From Apostichopus japonicus (Eukaryota > Echinodermata > Holothuroidea > Aspidochirotida > Stichopodidae): DNA of 62,000 bases. Under the pieces are notes generated by a model. It was not told the origin of the DNA. It ran no database searches and worked only from the letters and a program-made list of their open reading frames with translations. The stretch is taken from positions 8,465,001 through 8,527,000 of the forward strand of contig NC_092563.1 of NCBI RefSeq assembly GCF_037975245.1, given 5' to 3'. The position numbers and the translations under genes were made by a program. Below are positions 1 through 12,350 of the stretch, piece by piece (position 1 is the first letter of the stretch; each line of letters starts with the position of its first letter).

Positions 1-159
1 TCGCCCATAATATGAATATTTAAACACTGCGAACGTCATTGACAGATACGTAATATAACACCACGCTTGATTTGTGTACAGTCTATATGGCAGTTGTACC
101 AGGGAGTTGCATAACATCTCCCAACGCAAAGTCTTGAATCTATTTTTAGCAACGGCTCA

Positions 160-615
160 TAACTAAACCTGCATCTCTGATTGGTTGAATTCAAACTAGT
201 GGGTTTGGGAACTGAATGCGATTTAATTTTGTATGTGGAATACTCGCCAATTAACGTTTTTGGCAGGGAAAAACTTGGCTAATATCTTAATTTGCTGTTT
301 TGTGATTTGATGTATGTAAAAAACTCGATGGACATGTCAAAAAAGTAGAAAACGGCGACCAAACGCAAAATGCTCATGAATAAACATACTATTCACTGAT
401 TGGTGGAATTCAAACTAGTGGATTTGGAGATATGAAAACTTTGTCGAGGACACTTTTAGTCGTTATCGATATAAATCGTTAATTACTCGCTAATTAACGC
501 TCTTGGCAGGGTGAAACTTGGATGGTATCTTAGTTTGCTGTTTTATGATTGATACATGTAAAAAAATCGATGCACATGTTAAAAAGGTGGAAAAAAGCGA
601 CCCAACGCAAAATGC
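160..615 (+). repeat. Two imperfect ~220-245-bp direct repeats ahead of LINE 1
   Basis: The stretch beginning near 178 (CTGATTGGTTGAATTCAAAC) recurs near 397, and the block near 242 recurs near 485 (ACTCGCNAATTAACG...TTGGCAGGG), as does a run ending in CCAACGCAAAATGCT. The repeats lie just upstream of zinc-knuckle coding sequence of the LINE relic. They may be tandem 5' promoter monomers of that LINE or an older local duplication. The spacing differs between segments (219 versus 243 bp), so indels have accumulated. Confidence 0.6.
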
Positions 616-3495
616 TGCTTTAAGCGATGTAACTCATGCCAGACGTTTGGACATTTTGCCCGTGATTGTTTGGAAGCTAAACTGTGTGTGCAATATGTGC
701 AGAAGCACACGATACCAAAGATTGTCCCCCACAAGGATGTTGAGTCACCAAACTTTACCTGTGTAAATTGTAAGAAAGCCGACAATGATCGTCAGTTTAC
801 TCACGCTGCATTTTCGTTTCCTGTCCTTGCTACATTAATGAGCAGAAAAAACTTCGTAAAAGCATACCATTTTATAATTCTTCAAAAAACTAGAGACAGT
901 AAATCAGGTCAATTCACCTTTAAACATGATCTGTTGGAATGTGAGGTCATTGAACAACAAAACTGAAGATATCATGATATTTTTAACAGACAATAACATT
1001 GATATTGGACTCATTAGTGAAACTTGGCTCACTGATTACATTAATTCAACTACAATTGTCATCAAAGAATGTGGCTACACTATAACCCATAGCTTCAGAA
1101 CTAACCAACGCGTGGCGGTGTTGCGATTATTTATAAACCTGATTTTGATGTTAAAACCATTTCTCTTGGAAGCTTTACTTCATTTGAGTGCACTTCACTT
1201 TTACTGAAGTGTAATAATAATTCGAAACTGCTGATAATCTCGTTATACCGGCTGCAGTCCGTTTTGGTTACATGTTTTTTACATTAATTTGATAACTTCC
1301 TGCAGGATGTGATGATCCAGAGTGATCATATTATTTTATGTGGTGATATAAATATTCATATTGACATATCTATTGCCAGATCTACTGATATTCTGAACTC
1401 ATTTTGGCTCATACAGTACGTGAATTCACCTACAAACAATCTTGGTAATATACTGGATATTGTGGTTGCCAGTGAGCATCTTGTTGATCTAAAAGCCGTA
1501 GACGTTCTGGATTATATCACGTTGAGCGACCATTTTCCTATTAAGTTTGATTTTTTACTCATTTGCGTTGAGCATCAGTGTCAAGATATATAATTTCGAA
1601 ACGTGAAGTCTGTTGATGCAAAAGCCATTTCCTGTGATACAAACCGTTAATTTCCAACTACGAAGCAGTGGCAACGAATTTCAAAGATGCAGTTGACATA
1701 TATAATTCTAAAATCGCTTTGATATTAGATAAACATGCCCCACTAGTGACCAAAAGAATAAAAGTTGTTAACACGGCACCTTGGTTTGACACTGATTATG
1801 TAAATCAGCGGCGTCTTCTCAGGAAAGCAGAAAGGAAATGGCATAACTCTGGTCTAACTGTTGACAAAGACGTCTATCTTCAAGTTAGAAAGGACACTAC
1901 GACAATGACTCGTTCAAAGAAAGGGATTTCTTTAGAATCAAGTTCCAATATTGTGAGGGGAATTCCAAAGCCCTTTACAAATTTGTGCATAAATTCCTTG
2001 ATAAAAATCAAACCAAAATCCTTCCACCTACTGTTTCTCTACAAACTCTTACAAATGACTTTAATAAGTAATTTAACGACAAAATTGCACAAATACGTTC
2101 GAATTTACATGACATTGATAGAGATTCTGAACAGCTTGCTACTCTTATCTCAGTTTGAACCTACCAGTATTGATGAGTTAAGGGAGATAATTAATGATAC
2201 TGGAATTAAATGCTCCCCTAGTGATGTACTTCCGAGAGATCTCCTACAAGCTAATATTGATTTTCTTCTTCCTTGCATATGTCATCTTGTTAATTTGTCT
2301 CTCATTACTGGCAGTATGGATGGTCTAAAACTTGCAGATATTTCTCCTGTCATCAAAGGGAATGGCTTAAATTATAACAATTAAAAAAAATATAGACTGA
2401 TCTCCAATCTATATTTTTGGGGTAAATTGATTGAAAGAGCTGTCCTTAAACGATTGAATACTCACATGCATTCTAATAGCCTCAATATTTCCAGGCAATC
2501 TGCTTACAAAAAATACCATAGTTCCGAAACCCTCCTTTTGAGAGTGACTAATGACATTAGTTGCAAGTGACAGTGGACATGCCACTGTGCTGGTACTCCT
2601 TGACTTAAGCTCGGCTTTTGACACCATTGACCATAATGTACTTTTGTCTGTATTATCTAATGAAATTGGTATTACTGGTATTGTCCTAAACTGGTTTAAA
2701 AGTTTTATTGTGGGCAGATCTCAAAGAGTTAGAATAGGGGGCTGTACTTCTGATCAGATTACTATTAAGTTTGGTGTGTCACAGGGATCTGTTTTGGGTC
2801 CGGTCTTATTTAACATCTATATTCGTTCACTTTACGCTGAAGTTTCTAGAATGGGTTTTAATATTCATGGTTTCGCAGATGATCACCAGGTTTATAAACA
2901 CTTCAGGCACCATTATCAAGGATCAGTTCTGGTTGACTCCCTGCAATCCTCCTTTGGTTGTATCAAACGTTGGATGCGCAAATATTATTTGCTACTCAAC
3001 CCTGGCAAGACCCAAATAATTGTATTTGGTCCCCTTCCTATACTAAACCTGATTCACATCTAGGGTGTTATTCTTAACACTGTTGATTGTGTACGTTTTG
3101 ACCAAATTGTTCGTAACCTTGGTGTTTATTTTGACTATACCATGTCTTTTCGGCATCAAATCTGTTCACTTAAATCCACTTTCTTTAAGAATCTAAGAAA
3201 TATTTCTAAAATGCGGTTCTATCTTACTAAGTCTGAGTTAAGCACTATTGTCCAATCCGTGGTTATTTCAATCATTGATTTTTGTAACTCACTTTATTTT
3301 GGTATCAACCAACATTTGTATGATCAACTCCAATCTGTTCAAAATCTTGCTACAAGATTGATATATGGTAGAAGTAGATACGATCATGTGACTGATCTAT
3401 TCCATGATCTTCATAGGCTTAAAATCAAGGAGAGGGTGTACTTTATATATTGTGACTTCAAGCATGTTATCTTAATTTTTGTTAACGGATCCTAA
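590..3495 (+). pseudogene. Decayed CR1/L2-like non-LTR retrotransposon (LINE 1)
   Basis: This is a relic of a two-ORF LINE of the CR1/L2/Jockey type, broken by many frameshifts and stops. A CCHC zinc knuckle (CNSCQTFGHFARDC) is readable at 628-669, as expected near the end of ORF1. The endonuclease start (ICWNVRSLNN) is at 929, and the endonuclease motif SDHFPI is near 1530. Reverse transcriptase follows in pieces: LADISPVIKG near 2330, LDLSSAFDTIDH near 2600, GVSQGSVLGPVLF near 2772 and FADDHQVY near 2873. C-terminal sequence including NLGVYFDYTMSFRHQ follows from 3117. Frames change around 1210, 1600, 2384 and 3063, so the element cannot be expressed as a whole. Family assignment within the Jockey superfamily is uncertain. 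Confidence 0.88.
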
Positions 3496-3692
3496 AAGTT
3501 GAAAAGAAAATTGTAAAGATGCAAAATAAGGATAAGGATGATTGGCTTTTGGGATATGACTGTCACTAGTAAAAATCACAAGTTACAATACAAATTTGTG
3601 AGATCCTTCATGTTAAAGGTATCTCCAGCTCGCCATGGCTAAGTAAGATACATAATTTATTTAATAGGGTTGCTAAAAGTTGCTGAAACGCA

Positions 3693-5815
3693 GACTCTAG
3701 AAGATCTCGCACAATATAATGCCCTTGCTTAAAGAAATCGATGAGACAGATGTTAAATGACATTTCTAAGGCAAGAGTGGACCACTGAAGTGCATAATAA
3801 CGCCCAAATGTAATGTTTATAGGATCATGAAAGCCAATTTACATCACGAACAGTATCTCATTACCCTGTCATTACATATTCGTTTGAACTTATGTAGATT
3901 TCATTGTAGAATTACCTCAGTTACTGTAAGATATCAGAATATTTTTTGTTCATGAAAGAATCTTTGTTCCCAGTCTAAGTTATGTGATGCATTTTCATTA
4001 CATATCTGAAGGTTCAAAGTTCTTGGGCCGAGAGACGCTATTTCATTAAACTTTACTACAGGAGACATTCTAGTGTTTTAATGATAAAAATCAAAATTTA
4101 TTCCAAATTGGAAATAAAAGGTCAATGGTTATGATCCTGAATTTCATTTGGCGATAAAAACTTCTTAAAACTTTTTATTCCACTTGTTTTAAACCCAGTT
4201 AATTGTGTAAGGTTGTAGCCATATAATCTCTATTGGGTTATTATTTGTGCACTCTCTAGCAGGAACAATGATACTTTCACTTTGTTTTGTCATTTCTCAT
4301 CCAACTTTACACATAATTCATTTCTTCTTTTTATGATAAGTCTCTCATACCTCAAACCAGGAAATAAAGAGAATAATCTGAAACGAAGCCAAACACCAAG
4401 CCAAAAACATTGCATCTTCACTCTGAAGAAAGTTAAGGGAATCCCCTGACCAATATGATTAAGGGCTTAGCTTCCTGTGTGATCTTAACTAATAAATAAA
4501 TGAAATCGTTTCCAGGTATACCCAATCTTTGACAGTTCAGTTATTTAATCTTTTCTATAATGGCTATGGATACTTTTGGATGTAATTAATTGATCAATAT
4601 AATTGATAATTTAATCACAAAATTAAAGAGATCTCTGTCGTTTTCACAATTAATGTTACTCCACATTAGGTCAAAGTTACATCCACTACCGCTCATAAAG
4701 GAAGCTTATCAGATAAAGTTTAGCAGATATGTCATTATGTACTAAACTAGGATATCTCGCACAATAAATTGCCTTTGGTTAAAGAAATCGGTGGGACAGA
4801 TGTTAAATGACATTTCTAAGGCAAGAGTGGACCACTGAAGTGCATAATAACGCCCAAATGTAATGTTTATAGGATCATGAAAGCCAATTTACATCACGAA
4901 CAGTATCTCATTACCCTGTCACTACATATTCGTTTGAACTTATGTAGATTTCATTGTAGCATTACCTCAGTTACTGTAAAATAGCAGAATAATTTTTCAA
5001 TGAAAGAACTTGCAACCTTTGTTCCCAGTCTAAGTTATATGATGTTTTTTATAACATATCTGAAGGTTCAAAGTTCTCTGGCCGAGAGACGCTATTTCAT
5101 TAAACTTTACTACAGGAGACATTCTAGTGTTTTAATGATAAAAATCAAAATCTCTTCCAAATTGGAAGTAAAAGGTCAATGTTTATGATCCTGAATTTTA
5201 TTTTGCGATAACAATTCTTAAAACTTGTTATTCCACTTGTAATAAACCCAGTTAATTGTGTAAGGTTGTGGCCATATAATCTCTATTGGGTTATTATTTG
5301 TGCACTCTCTAGCAGGAACAATGATTCTTTCACTTTGTTTTGTCATTTCCCAACCAACTTTACACATAATTCATTTCTTCTTTTTATGATAAGTCTCTCA
5401 TACCTCAAACCAGGAAATAAAGAGAATAATCTGAAATGAAACCAAACATCTAGCTAAAAACATAGCATCTTCACACTGAGGAAAGTTAAGGGAACCCCCC
5501 TGACCAATATGATTAAGGGCTGAGCTTCCTGTGTGATCTTAACTAATAAATAAATGAAATCGACGTTTGCCGGTATACCCAATCTTTGACAGTTCAGTTA
5601 TTTAATCTTTTCTATAATGGCTATGGTTACTTTTGGTTTTAATTAATTGATCAATATAATTGATAATTTAATCACAAAATTAAAGAGACTTCTGTCGTTT
5701 TCACAATTAATGTTACTCCATATTAGGTCAAAGTTACACCCACTACCGCCCATAAAGGAAGCTTATCGGATAAAGTTTAGCAGATATGTCATTATGTACT
5801 AAACAATGATATACT
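3693..5815. repeat. Tandem duplication of a ~1,050-bp non-coding unit
   Basis: Unit 1 spans about 3693-4745 and unit 2 about 4746-5815. Matching landmarks sit 1,050 bp apart, for example ACCACTGAAGTGCATAATAA at 3781 and 4831. The units differ by scattered substitutions and small indels; neither has a long ORF. The inter-unit junction and the end of unit 2 share TCATTATGTACTAAACTA/ACA. The unit is not recognised as a known element. It could be a two-copy satellite seed or a recent tandem duplication. It ends about 35 bp before segmental-duplication copy A begins. Confidence 0.9.
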
Positions 5816-6094
5816 TCAAGAAGGACTGTATGATAAAACATCATGTGCAACAAAATCAGTGTCGTGTAGACAGACAGACGGGTTCAGCATTTTCATTAGG
5901 AGAGGATGTGGACATCCATACGATGAGCTCGATTTGCAACTAGGAGGAAAAGGGAGGGGGGGGGGCTGTGACTGGTCAAATAGGAAAAGTAGAACTATAC
6001 TCTAAACTGCATTCTTAGGCATATTTAGGCTGTAAATTAGGTCTATAATGAGTGTTACACGTACACAAGGTTGCACTAAAAGTTTTTGAAGGAA

Positions 6095-6119
6095 GGGTGG
6101 GGTTTGGGTGGGGGTCGGG
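6095..6119 (+). promoter_or_regulatory. G-quadruplex-type tract upstream of gene A
   Basis: Four or more runs of at least three G separated by 1-3-nt loops (GGGTGGGGTTTGGGTGGGGG TCGGG). It lies about 190 bp upstream of the TATA box of gene copy A. Copy B keeps four G-runs at the matching place (39,019-39,036) despite altered loops. A regulatory role is inferred from that conservation only. Confidence 0.5.
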
Positions 6120-6304
6120 TTTTCACCCACTGAATCAGCCAATTGTATACTTTCTTTCTATTTTAATTTGTTACGTTAAACGAAGAGTCATTATACTAAA
6201 ATTGATTAATGCTGTTTAGAAACTTAGGCTTTGTTTGCGAGTCACACATTTCTTCCTTATTAGAGCTAGCTTACGGATTGGCTAAAGATGCGGTGCTTCG
6301 CAGT

Positions 6305-6312
6305 TATAAATA
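6305..6312 (+). promoter_or_regulatory. TATA box of gene copy A
   Basis: TATAAATA lies in a context shared with copy B (GCAGTTATAAATACTCGTGT at 39,343-39,362). A transcription start is expected around 6335-6344. A short non-coding exon ending in a consensus splice donor follows about 80 bp downstream, which supports a real core promoter. Confidence 0.6.
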
Positions 6313-6335
6313 CTCGTGTCGTTTCCAACGATGTG

Positions 6336-6414
6336 ACATTTGCAGTCCAGATCAATGTCAATGTTGAGTAAGCTCTCTTCAACATATTCATCTTGAAAGT
6401 GAATCCATTAAAAG
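6336..6414 (+). other. Predicted non-coding exon 1 of gene copy A
   Basis: It runs from the expected start 30 bp below the TATA box to a donor AAAG|GTAAGA with GT at 6415-6416. The donor is kept in copy B (GT at 39,452-39,453) while the exon body differs by small indels, as expected for a 5' UTR. It would splice over about 1.77 kb to the acceptor at 8187-8188. The start is approximate. Confidence 0.5.
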
Positions 6415-6759
6415 GTAAGAACTATCTTGAGGTTTTCTCCACTTAGTGCTTTTTCAGTCTATTTGTTTTTCAATTTCAATTCCAATCATTAAAATGGCTC
6501 ACAGCCTCAGAAAAGGCCAATGGATAACTTATTTACAATGGTTGTTCAAAAAGCAACACATACAGTAGAAATGGATCTCTTTTATTATAAGCAAATGGTT
6601 TTCTCTGTAAAAAAGGCTAGTAGTATAGCGTCTAGGTTTGTTTGTAAGTACCCTATTTCATCTATTATGTAAGATTTGAAGTGGCGTTATCTGCACTATC
6701 AATTTCAATTGCATGTATTAGTGTAAAGTAAAATAAAAGAATAATATATTTGAGTGACA

Positions 6760-7640
6760 ATGGCTTCAGAAAGATTTCCGCTTAGTTTGTTAAAAATACC
6801 AAAATAATTACCCAGGTCTTTATGTGGTTCGTCCAAGAAAGCTTATCATAAATTATTCATCCTAAATACTTCGTACTGCATGATTTACATATTGCATCAC
6901 CATTAAAAGTAAAATCATCATGACAACAGTGACTCGTATCTTTGGCATGAAAATGGCGTAATTTGTTTTCCCTGAGTGGAGGCTAAATTTATTACAGTCG
7001 CACTAATTCTTAAGTTGTCTTAGAGTCTAAGTACCCCATAGCGGGTTAACTGTTTGCAATCATTATCAAACAGGAAAACATTAGTAAAAGATTTGTGAAT
7101 ATCGTTGACGTAAATAAGGAAGAGCAAGGTCCCAGGAAGGATCCTTGGAGGACACCGTTATTAACTTTTAAGTAATTGGAGTATGTAACATTCACATAAG
7201 TACATTGCTTTTGTTGTGTAAATAGTTAGCCAAGGTATCATATGCCGTACCACGAACACCATAGTGATATAATTTCTTTAAAAGGATACATGTTTACCCA
7301 CGTCAAGCTGACAGCGAACAGTTTTTACAGATTCTAACAAAGCATGGGTTGTTGAGTGACCCTCCCAAACTGGAAATCAGATTTTTTTTTATCAGAAGTG
7401 TGTTAAAACAATATAACACACTTATGGGCCTGTATTTCTGGGCGATAGTAGATTCACTCTTCTTTAGTCAAGGGATGACTTTGGCAACCTATAGCACATC
7501 TGGGTAAATTTTAACTTTGAAATACATTGTTAAACACATGAACAAGGGCAGGAACGAATACATGACATGCGGACTTAAGGTATTCCATCCAAAACCGGAG
7601 TTTTATTGTGCTTGAGCAGTACGGGTGGGAGCTATGCAAA
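6760..7640 (-). pseudogene. Antisense LINE relic inside intron 1 (copy A)
   Basis: Read on the minus strand, this stretch contains decayed reverse-transcriptase sequence in the usual order: PDVL.VAKVIPLL near 7500, a GVPQGS-like segment around 7130, then a YLGLVIDDKLSW-type motif near 6850. The same relic is at 39,790-40,610 in copy B, so it inserted before the segmental duplication. Frameshifts, stops and internal deletions are frequent. It looks like a Jockey/CR1-type element of a different lineage from LINE 1. Confidence 0.7.
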
Positions 7641-8203
7641 AAGTTCAGGACCTGGAAGCTATTTAAATTCATCATTGACTTACTATCCAATGATCTGATG
7701 ATAAACGTTTGTGCACGAACGAAAAGAGCACTTTCCTTATTGCGTCCTTGTTGTTCTTAGTACGCAATCTCTATCATATTGAAGCATGTTTGATGTGTGT
7801 GTTGTCTTCACGTATTATTGGTGAGCATTCCATACACTATAAAAATGAGCATCCAAAAATACAAGAACATAAATATTAACAATCAATACGTTAGGATTTC
7901 GTTGACATATTGCACTTCCTGCGAAAATAAAATAAGAACGTGAGAGTAAGTTGAAGTATTTTAGAGGTTGTTTTATCAGGGTTGAAATAGTCGAGTCAGC
8001 TACGTCCGTGTAAACGGTATCCTGATTGACGTAGAATAGTTCATACCGACAGATTTCGGATATCGTGATGTTTTGTTCACGATTAATATTCGTTGGCTTT
8101 GGTCATCCAGTTAATTTGAGACCATGCAGCACTAACGATACATATAGCCTAATGAAGAAACATTATCTTACCTTCTTACTATTAACAGCAACGAGAAATC
8201 AAC

Positions 8204-10246
8204 ATGGGCCACCTCTCTTTTTTTCTAATCCTGGCTATAGTCTGGTGTGTTGATGGAGCCAAAACAATGCCACAGAAATGTATTTTTGATTGGAAAATCG
8301 ACTGGAATCGCCCATCAATTGGTTGTTCGCCCGCAGTCTTGCCATTTGAAACTCCTGGAGTGCTTGTTTCTGGGAATATCGATATAACTTTTTCTGACTT
8401 ACTGGAATTCACGGGACTATTGTGGAACGCCAGATCGCCGTTAGAGATAACGGGTTTAATTTGCCAGAACTACGGACCTTACATCTATTCAATGATGCCA
8501 GACGAGACGTTCCAGGCAGAATGTAATCAAGTCGTCACAGCGCTCGATAAATCGAGCGAGATTGATATTTCCACAGATTGCATAACAATATTTGAAACAT
8601 TTCATATCGATAGCGGAATTTCTGATATGGTAAATCAGTCTCTAGGTTACATGTACTATTGTCAAACACCTAAAGACGATAGATTATTTGACTATGCAAA
8701 TAACGTGTTTATAGACCTTCCGAATAACAGCTACTTAATTGACTATACATATTACAGCTTCTTTGAATATTCAAGGAACTTCTTGGATTGTGCACTCCAA
8801 GAAATCGCAATTGTGAAAGCCCTCGATATAATCGAAGTGGCTTCGAGGGTAGCATTCGATCTGTTGGATTGGCTTGGACCTTCCCCGTTCTCAGCTGATG
8901 TATACGGGTTCTGCTCCGCATTGAGACTGTTGAGTGATATGCAGATTGATGACATTCTGGGTAAGGTAAAGTCAATTGGTAATTATGTAGGTGCCGAGGC
9001 GCTAGAATTATTCAATACCGTCGACGGTTGTGGCTCTCTCATTGACGAAAAAACTTTGCAGATTATTGATCAGGCGATTTATCCGGACCTGCAGGAGGGA
9101 ATTTGCGATTTCTTTGCAAGTAATCCCTCTCAAGAGGAGTATGAAAGCAAAGCGGATGACATAATTGACATTATTTTATCAGTTCCAATCGACAGAGATC
9201 AGTGCAAGAACATCGTAAAAGTTTTGACAGAAAATTATCCAATTGAATTGTCATTTTTCGAAAATGTCACAGGCTTTGACATTTACATAAATAGTGAACA
9301 GGAACGTTTTTGTGGCAAAGTCAAAGAAACTTTTCCCGCAGCTCGCAGTACACTCCCTCGCAGTACGTCGTGCCCGAAAATATTGCCATTGATTATTTTC
9401 AATTTACCGAGCCTGGAGAGCTACTACCTAACTTTTATTTTACGAATGCTCTTGACGTGATCGGAGCATTCTTCAGATCTGCAACTGTTGCAGATGGCAT
9501 GGAGGTGCTTTGCACTGTGTTTGAGCCTCTTCTGACTGACGAGCTTGGATCTGATGATGTCATTCAAATATGCAATTCGTTCGAAAAGGGCGATAATGTT
9601 GCCATTGAACAGCTTTGCAGGGAATTCACTGTTCCGTTGTCATTCTATAACCCACCTCCGACATCATTGAGAGTTCCTACTGTTGCCTATGTAATAGTGA
9701 CTGGTGTGGACGCGATGAGGAAGTTATTCCAGTTAGAAGAATTATCTCCACAAAGTGTCTGTCGAGCTTTGGACAACTTTGCCTCTTCTCCAAACAACCT
9801 ACAATCCGTATTTCGTCACATCCTAGATGCGTATATCACAGAAGTGCTACCAATTGCAAGCGATATTTGTAACGACTACAAAAATGTCATCAACTTCTTA
9901 ACAGATGGCCGCGATCAAGAAATTGCTGCGGAAATTGCCGATCTAATTTCCAAATACCTTGGATTTACTAATCGCAACGATCTTTGTAGAATGATTTCTG
10001 ATGGCATTGATGAAGAGTCGGGTCGTGCCAAAGACGATTCAACATCATTTTTTGTAGACGAAGCGCTCATGGTCTTTACTAATAAGAAGCGTTGTACTGA
10101 AATAATAGACAGCTCTAAAGTTTTCTTCAGAGATACGAATACGACAAATGCCGACGTAGATGTATACATTATACTGGTGACTGGTTATGCAACCACAGAA
10201 ACACTTTGTGAGTCTGTGACGTCGTCGTTCGCTGATCAATGCTCAG
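8204..10246 (+). pseudogene. Exon 2 (main coding exon) of gene copy A
   Basis: Long exon carrying nearly all the coding sequence. Frame 1 is open 8204-9460 and frame 2 is open from about 9310 to the donor. ATG at 8204 is chosen because it starts the signal peptide and lies 15 nt past the acceptor. The Tyr/Asn-rich segment at residues ~160-195 (LFDYANNVF..., SFFEYSRNF) is shorter and less regular than in copy B. If the missing T were present, the exon would end in phase 1, matching exon 3. Confidence 0.8.
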
Positions 10247-10649
10247 GTGAGTGATAGACACTGGGCTAGTTTATACGTTAATGGTATGTCATTATTATGA
10301 TAACTGTTGGAAAGTACTTTTACATTTCAATGTTGTAATTACTTGACGATGATTGCACAATAATGGATAATCTTTATCTCGGCTTATCTACAGATCACGT
10401 CATTTCCAGCTTTGACGTTGTGGTGATTGATTTAATGACAGCAATATAACAATTTTTTTTTGCAACAGTACGTCTTAAATCACAATCAAGAACAAACTGT
10501 GTGGGTACTTTGTTAAAATACTTTCAAAATCACTGGAACATGCGTTGTAATGATAAGTTTACGAAAAAACAGCTCAGTTCAATCAGATTCCGAACATTTC
10601 CCAAATCACATTACAAGTATTATCATTTTGTTATGGACTGTTCCCACAG

Positions 10650-10729
10650 GTACGACAGCTACTCGCATCTGCTCTCCTTTTGTGATGTTGGTTTTGCTCC
10701 TTGCATCTGGTGTGTTTCGCAGTCTTTAT
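10650..10729 (+). CDS. Exon 3 of gene copy A: hydrophobic C-terminal tail
   Basis: An 80-nt exon between acceptor TGTTCCCACAG (AG at 10,648-10,649) and donor TAT|GTAAGT (GT at 10,730). Joined in phase 1 to exon 2, it encodes a Thr/Ser-rich linker followed by SPFVMLVLLLASGVFRSLY. Such a tail, after small residues (CSGTTAT), fits a GPI-attachment signal or a C-terminal membrane anchor. Copy B has an identical-length exon at 43,555-43,634. Confidence 0.65.
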
Positions 10730-11100
10730 GTAAGTAACACTAAACTATGCTTAACAGTTTCTACACTTATGATGTCATAAAATAATTACATATTTAATAC
10801 CATTCAAGCCAAGTGATGGTTGTACGATTATTTTTTTTCAATGGAACCAGACTAAAGTATAACTAGATCAAAGCACATTGTAGACTTTTAGATTGTTTTC
10901 TGCGTATGTATCGTGATGATTAATCATGTACCGGTCTTTAGGTATTTTTTAAAGACATTGGAGACTCGCCCCAAACCGCGTGCTGCCATTTGAAATAATT
11001 TACCTTTCCGTTGCTTGCAAGTGAAGTTTCTTCTTGTCGCTACAGAATGCAGACAGTAATGAAACGTAATACATTGTTATCTTTTATCTGGACCTGAAAT

Positions 11101-11125
11101 CAGGGAGTTCCATAACAACTCCCTG
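11101..11125. other. Perfect 9-bp stem inverted repeat in intron 3
   Basis: CAGGGAGTT and AACTCCCTG flank a 7-nt loop. Copy B keeps the stem near 44,011. A related but imperfect version (CAGGGAGTTGCATAACATCTCCC) is near 100-122, so the hairpin may belong to a dispersed repeat. Confidence 0.5.
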
Positions 11126-11705
11126 CTGAGATGTCCATCGCTGTTATGTACAATGTGTTGTGGTAATAACCGTAGCTGCATGTATTGAATGTGCACTAGT
11201 GTATAATTACCAACGGTAGCAAGCAATGTGTGTATTTTCTGGGATCGATGGTGGTGTCAAACACTTCTGTTACAACTCATTCGAAGCTAGGTCAGATTAC
11301 CGGAATCAGACGTTTCTTTGTGCGCGAGTCTTCACTCCCTTTGCATAGACCTTGTACTAATCATATAACAATACTTTCAAAGTAGTGTATTTCTTATGAT
11401 ACTTCTACCCACTATACCTAAAAGTATTACAACAACCAGACCCTAAAAGTATATATTGCCTACTATATTGAACTACGCAAGAAATTGTCCACCTTTATAT
11501 TACTAAAGAAATAAAACTAACATTGAAATGAATCAACTTAGGGATTAGTGTTGACTGACATACTTAACGATTAGTAGGGTTGTAACAAGCTTACGGCAGT
11601 TAACTATCTAAATAACCCAAATGTATAGAAAAGACTTATATTATGTATCATTGTTTACAATAAAAATCATACTTTTGTATTTATTCTGTACTTTTCTCTT
11701 TCCAG

Positions 11706-12350
11706 ATTTGAGCTGGACATTTCTCGGTGTCACTATTTTGTTGTCGCCACTGTTTACTTGCTTATGTAAATTTGATTTTTACCTGCATATAATATCTACT
11801 TTCAACGTGAGATATGATTTTAGAGTATATTCATTATCGTTACTATAGGTTATATTGGACGCGAGGCAACTAATCACAGGGATAACCGGAAGAGGGGAGG
11901 AGGGGGGGGGGGCATTACGTTTGGTCCTACACCTGATATTAATTAGTCCTAGCTTGTACAAATACATACGGTAAATATAACCTCCAAGCTTTCAAGATAG
12001 ATTCAATCAAAGACGGAATTCTTAGACGGTTACATGCAACAAACGTTATATGTTTGAATATTCCATCTGAAAACAGTATACAGCATATGGTGGCAATGTG
12101 ACACATATTTGTGTGTGATGATCACTTGATCACAGTCAACAATAAAGCTACATATAGTGCATGATTAAATTAACAACGCACCATTTACATTTTTAGATTT
12201 TTTTTAAACCACAAGCTACTCTATGACTCATTACGCAGATTTTTAAGTCCATATCGTCGGACGGTTTGGTTAGAGTTCTAGTTTTGGTAAACTTTTTTAA
12301 TGTCATTAATTTCATAGTCTTCTCAAAATCCTAGTGAATATTTCAATAAA
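11706..12350 (+). other. Predicted exon 4: last codon, stop and 3' UTR of gene copy A
   Basis: The acceptor CTCTTTCCAG ends at 11,705. The first codon is ATT (Ile) followed by TGA. Copy B has ATT then TAA at the matching place, so the reading frame ends at the same codon by a different stop. A candidate poly(A) signal AATAAA at 12,345-12,350 is shared with copy B (45,238-45,243). The 3' end is otherwise not determinable by eye. Confidence 0.5.

Larger units (their letters stand above)
8189..11711 (+). pseudogene. Unrecognised secreted, membrane-tethered protein gene, copy A (frameshifted)
   Basis: Paralog of the gene at 41,081-44,609 with the same model. The acceptor CTATTAACAG is at 8188, ATG at 8204 and the exon 2 donor CAG|GTGAGT has GT at 10,247. 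Exon 3 is 10,650-10,729 and exon 4 starts at 11,706 with codon ATT and then TGA (11,709-11,711). The N-terminus is a signal peptide (hydrophobic LSFFLILAIVWCVDGA). The body is acidic and predicted helical, with regularly placed cysteines. One base is missing in the T run at 9331-9334: four T here, five in copy B at 42,244-42,248. The frame therefore breaks about residue 378 and translation stops at 9458-9460. The second half (from about 9335) remains open in the shifted frame to the splice donor, so the lesion is recent, a polymorphism or a sequencing error. Confidence 0.75.
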
